Positions 1 to 5,638 of a stretch of DNA of 7,569 nt are shown piece by piece. Within the stretch, counting starts at the first letter, position 1. Every line of letters begins with the position of its first letter. A program made the translations under genes and the position numbers. The notes below the pieces were generated by a model. The model saw only the letters and a list, made by a program, of their open reading frames with translations. It was not told the DNA's origin and did not search any database. This stretch comes from Alphaproteobacteria bacterium (GTDB lineage: Bacteria; Pseudomonadota; Alphaproteobacteria; SHNJ01), in the NCBI GenBank assembly GCA_947456345.1, contig CANGQU010000030.1, forward strand, positions 1 through 7,569. Reading direction: 5' to 3'.

Positions 1-1
1 A

Positions 2-886
2 TTTTCCCGCCCGGCCCAGCCAATTATCGACGAGGCCAAGCGTCTGGTGGCGGCGGGGGCGATGGAAATCACCCTGTTGGGACAAAACGTCAATGCCTGG
101 CATGGCGATGCGCCAGGCGCCCACAGCCATGGCAATGCGCATTGGAATCTGGCGCGGTTGATTTATGCGCTTGCTGAAATTGATGGGCTACAACGCATTC
201 GTTTTACCACTTCGCACCCGCGTGATATGGACGATGATTTGATCCGCGCCCATGGCGATTGCGAAAAATTGATGCCCTATTTGCATCTGCCGATCCAATC
301 GGGATCGGATACGATTTTACAAGCCATGAATCGCAAACACACAGCATCCGATTATCTGCGCGTCATCGATGCGTTGCGTAACGCCCGCGCCGATTTGGCC
401 CTATCCTCGGATTTTATTGTGGGCTTCCCCGGCGAGACCGAGGCCGATTTTCAAGCGACGTTGGATGTTGTGCGCCGCGTTACCTATGCATCCGCGTTTT
501 CATTTAAATACTCGCCCCGTCCCGGCACGCCGGCCGGTGCTTATGACGCGCAACTCAGCGAATCGGTCAAGACCGAGCGTTTGGCCAGGTTGCAGGAATT
601 GCTGAATCTACAGCAATTGGCGTTCAATCAATCGAAATTGGGCACGATCCAGCCGGTGTTATTCACCCGCCCGGGCAAGCAAGACGGCCAATTGCTGGGC
701 AAAACGCCATTCTTGCAATCGCTCTATATTGACCGCGCCAATCCCCGGTTATTTGGGAAAATCGCCGCTTGCCGGGTCACGGGCGCTTACCAAAATGGGC
801 TAATGGGCGAATTGGTGTTGGCCGAAGATGATAATTTGGGTCATAATCAAAGTGCCGAGTACCAAGTACCTAGTACTGAGTACTAA
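2..886 (+). CDS. miaB: MiaB, tRNA-2-methylthio-N6-dimethylallyladenosine synthase, 5'-truncated by the window edge
   Basis: MiaB is a radical-SAM methylthiotransferase that adds a methylthio group to N6-isopentenyladenosine at tRNA position 37. The frame is open from base 2, so the gene begins before the window. The N-terminal domain and the CxxxCxxC iron-sulfur motif are therefore not visible. What remains is the second half of the radical-SAM barrel, with LLGQNVNAW (74-100), TSHPRDM, LPIQSGSDTILQAMNRKHT and SSDFIVGFPGE, all typical of MiaB rather than RimO or MtaB. A TRAM RNA-binding domain follows at about 640-820. The protein then runs on past the usual end: the last dozen residues (QSAEYQVPSTEY) and the TAA stop are encoded by a 7-base tandem repeat. 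phoH follows at once, as is usual in alphaproteobacteria. Identification is firm; only the unseen 5' part is open. Confidence 0.95.
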   Translation, partial: FSRPAQPIIDEAKRLVAAGAMEITLLGQNVNAWHGDAPGAHSHGNAHWNLARLIYALAEIDGLQRIRFTTSHPRDMDDDLIRAHGDCEKLMPYLHLPIQSGSDTILQAMNRKHTASDYLRVIDALRNARADLALSSDFIVGFPGETEADFQATLDVVRRVTYASAFSFKYSPRPGTPAGAYDAQLSESVKTERLARLQELLNLQQLAFNQSKLGTIQPVLFTRPGKQDGQLLGKTPFLQSLYIDRANPRLFGKIAACRVTGAYQNGLMGELVLAEDDNLGHNQSAEYQVPSTEY

Positions 887-906
887 TGACCAACGACTAA
901 CAATTT
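851..906. repeat. Heptanucleotide tandem array at the miaB/phoH junction
   Basis: Eight consecutive 7-base units. The first five follow AGTRCNN (starts at 851, 858, 865, 872 and 879). The next three drift to ATGACCA, ACGACTA and ACAATTT. The array covers the end of miaB, including its stop codon at 884-886, and stops just before the chosen phoH start. It is also dyad-symmetric: 858-862 and 865-869 pair with 873-877 and 880-884 (two perfect 5-bp stems separated by a 2x2 internal loop, with a 3-base loop). The period and symmetry are read directly from the sequence; any function is unknown. Confidence 0.85.
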
Positions 907-914
907 CAGCCCGA

Positions 915-1937
915 ATGACCCCACCCGAAAAAACCGATTCCCCAAAAAACGTCGCCGTCTCCACCCACATGCAATTCGAGGATAACCGCTTGTTATCCCT
1001 GTTGTTCGGCGAATACGACAAATACATCACGCGGATCGAACAACAATTATCGATCTCGATCCTCTCGCGCGGGAACCAATTGCTGATCTCGGGCCTCTCG
1101 GGCCAGGTTGATATCGCCAAAACCGCGATCAAAGCATTGTACAAGCGCTTGGAAAAAGGGTTGATGATTTCCGTCTCCGAAGTCGATGCGGCCTTGCGCA
1201 TGGCAACCGAATCCAATAATCGCGGCAATTTCGCCGAAGAATTCAACGGCGATGCCAAGGCGATCCGCACCCGGCGCAAGCAAATCGTCGCCCGCACGCC
1301 GATGCAGGCGGAATATATGCAATTGCTGGCGGACAAGGATTTGATTTTCGGCCTTGGGCCTGCGGGTACGGGCAAAACTTATTTGGCGGTGGCGATGGCC
1401 GTCTCGCAATTGGTCGAAAACAAAGTCGAGCGGATCATTTTATCGCGCCCCGCCGTCGAAGCGGGGGAGCGGTTGGGCTTTTTGCCCGGCGATTTGCGCG
1501 AAAAAATCGATCCATATTTGCGCCCGTTATACGACGCGCTCTATGACATGCTGCCCGCCGATCAGGTGTTGCGCCGCATGGCCAGCAACGAAATCGAAAT
1601 CGCCCCCTTGGCGTTTATGCGCGGGCGGACGTTATCCAACGCCTTTGTGATTTTGGACGAGGCGCAGAACACCACCTCGGTGCAAATGAAAATGTTTTTA
1701 ACCCGCCTGGGCGAAGGCTCGAAAATGGCGGTTACGGGCGATTTGTCGCAGGTCGATTTGCCGCGCGGCGTGCGTTCAGGTCTGCGCGATGCGACGGAAA
1801 TTTTGCGCGGCGTCGATGGCGTCGGTTTTGCCCAATTCCGCGAGGAAGACGTGGTGCGCCATCCGCTGGTGACCCGCATCGTCCGCGCCTATGCCAAGGC
1901 TGACAAGACCAGCAGTCAGTATCAGCAGGAAAGTTAA
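915..1937 (+). CDS. phoH: PhoH family ATPase (YbeZ type)
   Basis: This is a cytoplasmic PhoH-like P-loop ATPase, the YbeZ partner that in many bacteria is encoded beside ybeY and acts in rRNA maturation or RNA metabolism. With ATG 915 the product has 340 residues. An N-terminal segment with FEDNRLLSLLFGEYD (21-35) and a KH-like region precede the ATPase. Walker A is GPAGTGKT at 148-155, followed by SRPAVEAGERLGFLPGD (177-193), Walker B VILDEAQN (245-252) and TGDLSQVDLPRG (274-285). All the hallmark residues are intact. The frame is also open to ATG 828, but that would overlap miaB by 59 bases and add a leader encoded by the tandem repeat, so I prefer 915. ATG 969 is a further option, starting just before the conserved region. 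None of these starts has a clear Shine-Dalgarno sequence. Family is certain, start moderately so. Confidence 0.95.
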   Translation: MTPPEKTDSPKNVAVSTHMQFEDNRLLSLLFGEYDKYITRIEQQLSISILSRGNQLLISGLSGQVDIAKTAIKALYKRLEKGLMISVSEVDAALRMATESNNRGNFAEEFNGDAKAIRTRRKQIVARTPMQAEYMQLLADKDLIFGLGPAGTGKTYLAVAMAVSQLVENKVERIILSRPAVEAGERLGFLPGDLREKIDPYLRPLYDALYDMLPADQVLRRMASNEIEIAPLAFMRGRTLSNAFVILDEAQNTTSVQMKMFLTRLGEGSKMAVTGDLSQVDLPRGVRSGLRDATEILRGVDGVGFAQFREEDVVRHPLVTRIVRAYAKADKTSSQYQQES

Positions 1938-1939
1938 GC

Positions 1940-2008
1940 GCGTATAGCGTATAGCGTATAGCGTATAGGGGATAGTTCTATGCCCTATGCCCTATGCCCT
2001 ATCCCCTT
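1940..2008. repeat. Paired heptanucleotide arrays forming a long imperfect hairpin over the ybeY start
   Basis: The left half has four perfect GCGTATA units (1940-1967) plus the variant GGGGATA (1968-1974). The right half has three perfect TGCCCTA units (1981-2001) plus TCCCCTT (2002-2008). The two halves are related by dyad symmetry. Bases 1946-1974 can pair with 1979-2007 around the tetraloop GTTC; of 29 positions I count 22 Watson-Crick pairs, 2 G-U pairs and 5 mismatches. An alternative register gives a perfect 9-bp stem, AGGGGATAG (1967-1975) with CTATCCCCT (1999-2007). The array fills the whole phoH-ybeY spacer and contains the ybeY start codon at 1994-1996. Confidence 0.9.
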
Positions 2009-2509
2009 ATTACCGTCATCCTCGCCACCCCCGGCTGGCCCAAATTGGTGCGCGGCATCACCCGCCATGCGCCCATCTGGGCGGCGGCGGCCTTGGCGCA
2101 GCAGGGCGTAAAACCCGCGCATTGCGGTTTGAATATCGTGCTTGGGGATGACGCGTTGCTGCAATCGCTGAACCGCGATTACCGCCATAAAGATTATGCG
2201 ACCAATGTTTTATCCTATCCCAATTTTTCACGCCGCACCTTGCCGGGTGCCATCGAATCCGCCAGCGCCAAACATAAAATATTTTTGGGCGAAATATACC
2301 TGGCACAACGGGTGATCGCCCGCGAGGCCAAGCAGCAGGGAAAAACCATGGCGGCGCATACAGCGCATTTGATCGTTCACGGCGTGCTGCATTTGTTGGG
2401 TCACGATCATCTCCGCCCGCGCCAGGCCACGCGGATGGAAAACGCCGAGCGGGAAATTTTGGCAGCGTTTGGGATCAAGGATCCTTATCTGTTGCCGGTT
2501 AACGGTTAA
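1994..2509 (+). CDS. ybeY: YbeY, endoribonuclease for rRNA maturation
   Basis: YbeY is a zinc-dependent endoribonuclease needed for 16S rRNA 3'-end processing and 70S quality control, acting in the cytoplasm. The 171-residue product has the family signature HGVLHLLGHDH, with the three zinc-ligand histidines at 129, 133 and 139. It also has the conserved segment around LNRDYRHKDYATNVLSYP (59-76). The family's N-terminal strand is represented by ITVILATPGW, so the true start must lie close to 1994. An in-frame stop at 1973-1975 leaves ATG 1994 as the only standard start codon. That ATG comes from the third copy of a tandem repeat and has no Shine-Dalgarno sequence at the usual distance. The last residues (LPVNG) and the stop codon are again repeat-derived. 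The gene sits between phoH and corC, the usual order. Confidence 0.96.
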   Translation: MPYPLITVILATPGWPKLVRGITRHAPIWAAAALAQQGVKPAHCGLNIVLGDDALLQSLNRDYRHKDYATNVLSYPNFSRRTLPGAIESASAKHKIFLGEIYLAQRVIAREAKQQGKTMAAHTAHLIVHGVLHLLGHDHLRPRQATRMENAEREILAAFGIKDPYLLPVNG

Positions 2510-2518
2510 CCGTTGATG
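2491..2518. repeat. GTTAAC-rich heptanucleotide array over the ybeY stop codon
   Basis: Four 7-base units start at 2491, 2498, 2505 and 2512 (GTTGCCG, GTTAACG, GTTAACC, GTTGATG). Bases 2496-2512 form a perfect dyad: CGGTTAAC, one central G, then GTTAACCG. The ybeY stop codon TAA (2507-2509) lies inside the palindrome, and the final codons of the gene are made from repeat units. Confidence 0.8.
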
Positions 2519-2538
2519 AATGTTTCTATACCGTAATC

Positions 2539-2566
2539 GACAACTGACAATTGTTAACTGACTGCC
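2539..2566. repeat. GACAACT-type heptanucleotide array upstream of corC
   Basis: Four 7-base units start at 2539, 2546, 2553 and 2560 (GACAACT, GACAATT, GTTAACT, GACTGCC). They include the palindromes ACAATTGT (2547-2554) and GTTAAC (2553-2558). The array is in phase with neither flanking gene. It contains the hexamer TTGTTA (2551-2556), which serves as a candidate -35 element for corC. Confidence 0.8.
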
Positions 2567-2579
2567 ATTTCTGTATAAT
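2551..2579 (+). promoter_or_regulatory. Sigma70-type promoter for corC, predicted leaderless
   Basis: TTGTTA (2551-2556, 4 of 6 matches to the -35 consensus), a 17-base spacer and a perfect TATAAT (2574-2579). A start about 7 bases after the -10 falls on the A of the corC ATG at 2586, predicting an mRNA with no leader. This fits the run of six C directly before the ATG, which leaves no room for a Shine-Dalgarno sequence. The call is from sequence only. Confidence 0.65.
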
Positions 2580-2585
2580 CCCCCC

Positions 2586-3440
2586 ATGCATTCCCCTGAT
2601 TTACTTGGCTTGATCCGCGAATGGCTGAACGCCCGGCTTGGCCGCAACAAGCTCGATCAAGACATCCGCGACACGATCGAAGAAATCATCGAAGAACGCC
2701 AAGAGGAGCAAACCCCAATCGCTTCGGACGAGCGCGCGCTCTTGGCCAATATTTTGCAATTGAATACCGTCACGGTGCACGATGTCATGGTGCCCCGCTC
2801 GGACATTATCGCTATCGATAGCAGCCTTAGTTTCGAGGAAATCGTCCGCGCCGTGATCGAATCCGGTCATTCGCGCCTGCCGGTTTATCGCGAAACTTTG
2901 GACGATGTGATCGGCATTTTGCATATCAAAGACGTGTTCACTTGTTTTGCTGAAAACAAACAAGCGGATTTGCCGAAAATGTTCCGCGCCCCATTATTTA
3001 TTTCGCCCAGCATGCGTGCGCTTGATTTGTTGTTGAAAATGCGCGCCACGCACAAGCATTTGGCGCTGGTGGTGGATGAATATGGCGGCATCGACGGGCT
3101 GGTGACGATTGAAAACCTGATCGAGGAAATCGTCGGCGAAATCGAGGACGAGCACGATGTGGCCGAAGCGCCGCGCCTGATGCCGCGCCCCGATGGGACG
3201 GTATTCGCCGACGCCCGCGCCACCATCGAGGAATTCGCCGCCTGGGCCGGGATCGATTTGGACCAAGAGGCGGAGGAGCAGGAAATCGACACTATCGGCG
3301 GACTGGTTTTTGCGCTGGCCGGGCGCGTCCCGGCGCGGGGCGAGATCATCGCCCATCCGGCGGGCGTGGAATTCGAAATTATCGATGCCGATCCCCGCCG
3401 CATCAAGCGCGTCCGCGCCAAGAAAGTGGATAAGCGGTAG
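2586..3440 (+). CDS. corC: CorC/HlyC-type CBS-domain protein (YbeX/TlyC-like)
   Basis: This 284-residue protein has two CBS domains at about 66-125 (from HDVMVPRSDI) and 131-187. The second ends in the characteristic VDEYGGIDGLVTIENLIEEI. A C-terminal CorC_HlyC transporter-associated domain follows at about 205-280. It lacks membrane helices, so it is the soluble form like E. coli YbeX, not the membrane-bound CorB type. The family is linked to magnesium/cobalt efflux and, through its ybeY-lnt setting, to ribosome metabolism; the 'hemolysin' label on homologues is historical. The acidic, charged N-terminus (about 20-50) is normal for the group. ATG 2586 is preceded only by C residues and sits where the upstream promoter should start transcription. 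The family call is firm; the biochemical role is not settled from sequence. Confidence 0.93.
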   Translation: MHSPDLLGLIREWLNARLGRNKLDQDIRDTIEEIIEERQEEQTPIASDERALLANILQLNTVTVHDVMVPRSDIIAIDSSLSFEEIVRAVIESGHSRLPVYRETLDDVIGILHIKDVFTCFAENKQADLPKMFRAPLFISPSMRALDLLLKMRATHKHLALVVDEYGGIDGLVTIENLIEEIVGEIEDEHDVAEAPRLMPRPDGTVFADARATIEEFAAWAGIDLDQEAEEQEIDTIGGLVFALAGRVPARGEIIAHPAGVEFEIIDADPRRIKRVRAKKVDKR

Positions 3441-3441
3441 T

Positions 3442-3498
3442 CGAGAGGCGAGGGGTAGTTTTTTCCATTACCCTATTACCCCATTACCCTATACCCCG
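3442..3498. repeat. Mixed tandem array in the corC-lnt spacer, with an 8-base period in its second half
   Basis: Two 7-base units, CGAGAGG and CGAGGGG (3442-3455), are followed by T6 (3459-3464). Then come 8-base units starting at 3467, 3475 and 3483 (ATTACCCT, ATTACCCC, ATTACCCT) and the decayed ATACCCCG at 3491. The G-rich left part pairs with the C-rich right part in two registers: 3452-3459 with 3467-3474 (two G-U pairs), or with 3475-3482 (one G-U pair). The T6 lies in the loop, not after the stem, so this is not an intrinsic terminator. Confidence 0.8.
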
Positions 3499-3505
3499 TG
3501 ATCCC

Positions 3506-4960
3506 ATGCCCAACCGTCTAACCATCCTCTCCACTTCCCACTCACTACTCTTTACTTTCCTGGCGGGTTGTGTGGCCACGCTCGGTTTGCCGCCCTTGTA
3601 TTTTTTTCCGCTAACCATTGTATCGCTGGCGTTTTTATACGCGCAATTGACGGCGGCAACGGATTGGCGCCGCGCGGCGTTATTGGCGTATCTGTGGCAT
3701 CTGGGCTATTTCATTTGCGGGCTTTATTGGATTGGCTTTGCATTGCTGGTGGATGCGGCGCAATTCGCCTGGGCGCTACCGTTGGCGGTGCTGGGTTTGC
3801 CGCTGGTGCTGGCGTTGTTTGGCGCGGTCTTGGGCGCGGTGTTTTTTATTGTGCGCGCGCGATTATTTTTATCGCGCCCGCGATTAGCCGGAATATTTTT
3901 TGCCGTGTTGTGGGGTGCTGCGGAATGGTTGCGCGGTCACGCGTTTACGGGGTTCCCCTGGAACGGCATCGGCATGGTTTGGGCGTATTCTGACATCTCG
4001 GCGCAAGTAGCGGTAATCGGCCCATGGGCGATGGCAGCGTTCGTAACGCTGTTGGGTGTGGCGCTATTTTGGTATGGCCAAGGACAACGCCGCGCGTCCA
4101 TGGCGGTTGGCATTTTGGTGCTGGCCAGTTTGTTGTTCGGCTGGTGGCGTTTGCCACCCGATACTGTGGCGGCGGTGGATGGCGTGCGCCTGCGTTTGGT
4201 GCAACCCAATATCGCGCAAAGCTTGAAATGGGATCGCGCTCAGGCGGAAAAAAATTTGGCGCAGTTAATCGCGTTGTCGCAATTACCGCCGCAATCCCCC
4301 GCGGCTTTGCCACCGACCCATGTGTTATGGCCCGAAACAGCCGTGCCATTCGCCATTAATCAAGACCCGCGCCAACGGCGCGCGTTGTCGCGTGCCGTGC
4401 CTGATGGCGGCGCGTTGATAACCGGCGCGCCTTGGATCGAGCGGGACGAGGAGGGCAGCATAACCCGCCTGACCAACAGCTTGGTGGCGCTGGATGCACA
4501 GGGGCAGATAACCGCGCAATTCGATAAATTCCACTTGGTTCCGTTTGGCGAATATATGCCGCTGCCGGGCTGGTTGGGTTTGCGCAAAATCACCCCGGGC
4601 GGTACGGATTTTAGCCCCGGCCCCGGCCCCGTGACCATGCAAGTCGCGGGCTTGCCGGATTTTTCGCCATTGATTTGTTATGAAATCATTTTTGCTGGGA
4701 ACGTTACCGATGGCAGCGGCCGGGCGGGGTGGATTTTGAACGTCACCAATGATGGGTGGTACGGGCAAACGGCCGGGCCGTATCAGCATTTGGCCATGGC
4801 GCGGCTCCGGGCGATTGAAACCGGCTTGCCGGTGGTGCGCGTGGCCAATACCGGGATCAGCGCCATTTTCGATGGTTATGGCAGGCTTTGGGCCAGCTTG
4901 CCCCTGGGTCAGGCCGGGGTAATTGACAGTGCTTTGCCACGCGCTATATCCTTATTTTAG
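3506..4960 (+). CDS. lnt: Lnt, apolipoprotein N-acyltransferase
   Basis: Lnt is the inner-membrane enzyme that moves an acyl chain from a phospholipid to the N-terminal cysteine of apolipoproteins, the last step of lipoprotein maturation. The 484-residue product has a membrane half (about 12-215, several hydrophobic helices) and a C-terminal nitrilase/carbon-nitrogen hydrolase domain on the periplasmic side. The catalytic triad is visible: E277 in WPETAVPF, K341 in FDKFHLVPFGEYMP and C391 in LICYEIIF, close to the E. coli spacing. NVTNDGWYG (412-420) is also typical. Length is slightly below the usual 500 or more. ATG 3506 has no Shine-Dalgarno sequence. Residues 8 to about 18, leading into the first helix, are encoded by a 7-base repeat. 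A later start (GTG 3572) would cut into the first helix, so 3506 is preferred. Confidence 0.96.
   Translation: MPNRLTILSTSHSLLFTFLAGCVATLGLPPLYFFPLTIVSLAFLYAQLTAATDWRRAALLAYLWHLGYFICGLYWIGFALLVDAAQFAWALPLAVLGLPLVLALFGAVLGAVFFIVRARLFLSRPRLAGIFFAVLWGAAEWLRGHAFTGFPWNGIGMVWAYSDISAQVAVIGPWAMAAFVTLLGVALFWYGQGQRRASMAVGILVLASLLFGWWRLPPDTVAAVDGVRLRLVQPNIAQSLKWDRAQAEKNLAQLIALSQLPPQSPAALPPTHVLWPETAVPFAINQDPRQRRALSRAVPDGGALITGAPWIERDEEGSITRLTNSLVALDAQGQITAQFDKFHLVPFGEYMPLPGWLGLRKITPGGTDFSPGPGPVTMQVAGLPDFSPLICYEIIFAGNVTDGSGRAGWILNVTNDGWYGQTAGPYQHLAMARLRAIETGLPVVRVANTGISAIFDGYGRLWASLPLGQAGVIDSALPRAISLF
3528..3558. repeat. Heptanucleotide array inside the lnt coding sequence
   Basis: Units TCTCCAC, TTCCCAC, TCACTAC and TCTTTAC start at 3528, 3535, 3542 and 3549, followed by a decayed unit. 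The array lies within codons 8-18 of lnt. Its reverse complement (type GTGGGAA, GTGGAGA) is the same class of sequence as the GAGTGGA array after metK, in inverted orientation. Confidence 0.75.
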
Positions 4961-4977
4961 AGGATATTTATCCGCGT
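4939..4977 (+). terminator. Terminator-like or attenuating hairpin at the end of lnt
   Basis: ACGCG (4939-4943) pairs with CGCGT (4973-4977), and ATATCCT (4946-4952) pairs with AGGATAT (4961-4967). The result is a two-part stem with an 8-base loop that contains the lnt stop codon. No T-run follows, so it is not a canonical rho-independent terminator. It may instead protect the 3' end or slow polymerase before the XRE gene, which looks separately controlled. Confidence 0.35.
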
Positions 4978-5021
4978 TAAACTTCATAAAAAACATGCCA
5001 AGCATCGGATTACCGCTTTAC

Positions 5022-5064
5022 ATACGGCAGTGTGTGTGACAATTATGCTCTGGGTTTGCCGTAT
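5022..5064. promoter_or_regulatory. Inverted repeat upstream of the XRE gene, candidate operator
   Basis: ATACGGCA (5022-5029) and TGCCGTAT (5057-5064) are perfect 8-base inverted arms. Their centres are 35 bases apart, between three and three and a half helical turns. They lie in the 128-base lnt-XRE spacer, the only gene-gene spacer in the window without a tandem repeat. Between the arms are weak promoter-like hexamers (TTTACA at 5017-5022, AATTAT at 5041-5046, 18-base spacer). A site for autoregulation by the XRE protein is an inference. Confidence 0.4.
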
Positions 5065-5088
5065 TTATTTATGATATACAGGGGCATG

Positions 5089-5565
5089 ATGATTAGAAAA
5101 CGAACTGCCAACGACGCGACTGCGGCGCCAAAGCCGGTGCGCGAGCATCGCGCGAACCAGTTGGATGCGCATGTCGGCGGGCGGATGCGGTTGCGCCGCA
5201 CCCTATTGGGGCTGAGCCAGGAAAAACTGGCCTCGGCGCTTGGCATCACGTTTCAGCAAGTGCAAAAATACGAGCGCGGCGTCAACCGCGTCGGCGCTAG
5301 CCGTCTATACGATCTCTCGCGCGTGTTGGACGTGCCGGTGGCTTTTTTCTTTGACGGTATCGCCGCCAACAAGGCACTACCCAAGAAAAAACCGATTATC
5401 CGCGCCGTCGGCGTGGCATCGCCCAAAGCCGCTTTTCAATACGAAGACGAGCTGGGCAACGATCGCGAAATTTTGGAATTGGTGCGCGCGTTTAAAGCGA
5501 TCAAAAATCCCGAAATGCGCAAATCGGTGTTGGATATGGTGCGCTCGTTACAGAAGAAGGATTAG
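5089..5565 (+). CDS. XRE-family helix-turn-helix transcriptional regulator
   Basis: This is a cytoplasmic DNA-binding protein of 158 residues from ATG 5089. An XRE (lambda-repressor-like) helix-turn-helix occupies about 28-85, with SQEKLASALGI then TFQQVQKYERGVNRV as the two recognition-region helices. FFFDGI follows, and a C-terminal helix about 127-155 (EILELVRAFKAIKNPEMRKSVLDMV) could dimerise. This architecture is common in alphaproteobacteria, where such a gene often sits between lnt and metK; its target there is not known to me. The frame is open back to GTG 5032, with further ATGs at 5071 and 5086. I chose 5089 because AGGGG (5080-5084) lies 4 bases before it and because the conserved protein begins much later. 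Starting at 5086 would add one Met. Family certain, start fairly likely, regulon unknown. Confidence 0.9.
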   Translation: MIRKRTANDATAAPKPVREHRANQLDAHVGGRMRLRRTLLGLSQEKLASALGITFQQVQKYERGVNRVGASRLYDLSRVLDVPVAFFFDGIAANKALPKKKPIIRAVGVASPKAAFQYEDELGNDREILELVRAFKAIKNPEMRKSVLDMVRSLQKKD

Positions 5566-5566
5566 C

Positions 5567-5587
5567 GGTCACCAGTTGCCGGTTGAC
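5567..5587. repeat. Short heptanucleotide array between the XRE gene and metK
   Basis: Three degenerate 7-base units start at 5567, 5574 and 5581 (GGTCACC, AGTTGCC, GGTTGAC). It is the weakest array in the window, but it has the same period, the same position just after a stop codon and a GTT-rich unit like the one after ybeY. GTCA (5568-5571) can pair with TGAC (5584-5587). Its last unit contains most of the TTGACG -35 candidate of metK. Confidence 0.5.
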
Positions 5588-5611
5588 GCGCGGCGCGTAA
5601 TTTTCAATAAT
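5583..5611 (+). promoter_or_regulatory. Sigma70-type promoter for metK
   Basis: TTGACG (5583-5588, 5 of 6 matches), a 17-base spacer and AATAAT (5606-5611, 5 of 6). The predicted start near 5618 leaves a leader of about 21 bases that carries the metK Shine-Dalgarno sequence AGGAG (5628-5632), 6 bases before the ATG. The -35 element lies in the tandem repeat that follows the XRE gene. Confidence 0.6.
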
Positions 5612-5638
5612 GATGCTCCATCTTAACAGGAGCCATCG

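Noticed and set aside
828..914. Upstream start for PhoH at ATG 828
   Set aside because: It would overlap miaB by 59 bases and the added residues are translated tandem repeat with no likeness to the family.
800..1375. Long open frame on the - strand opposite miaB/phoH
   Set aside because: Shadow of phoH: no recognisable domains, and the + strand genes are intact and conserved.
851..2008. CRISPR array
   Set aside because: Repeats are 7 bases with no spacers; nothing resembles direct repeats of 25 bases or more.
2885..3421. Long open frame on the - strand opposite corC
   Set aside because: Ser/Ala/Arg-rich low-complexity translation opposite a clear CBS-domain gene.
5032..5088. GTG 5032 or ATG 5071 as start of the XRE gene
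   Set aside because: No Shine-Dalgarno sequence; the added residues lie over the inverted repeat and promoter-like region, while AGGGG precedes 5089.
5566..5638. A SAM-responsive riboswitch (SAM-II or SAM/SAH type) before metK
   Set aside because: The region is short and holds a GTCA/TGAC pairing and a GCTCC/GGAGC pairing, but I could not match a riboswitch core or pseudoknot. A good promoter predicts a leader of only about 21 bases. A covariance-model search would decide.
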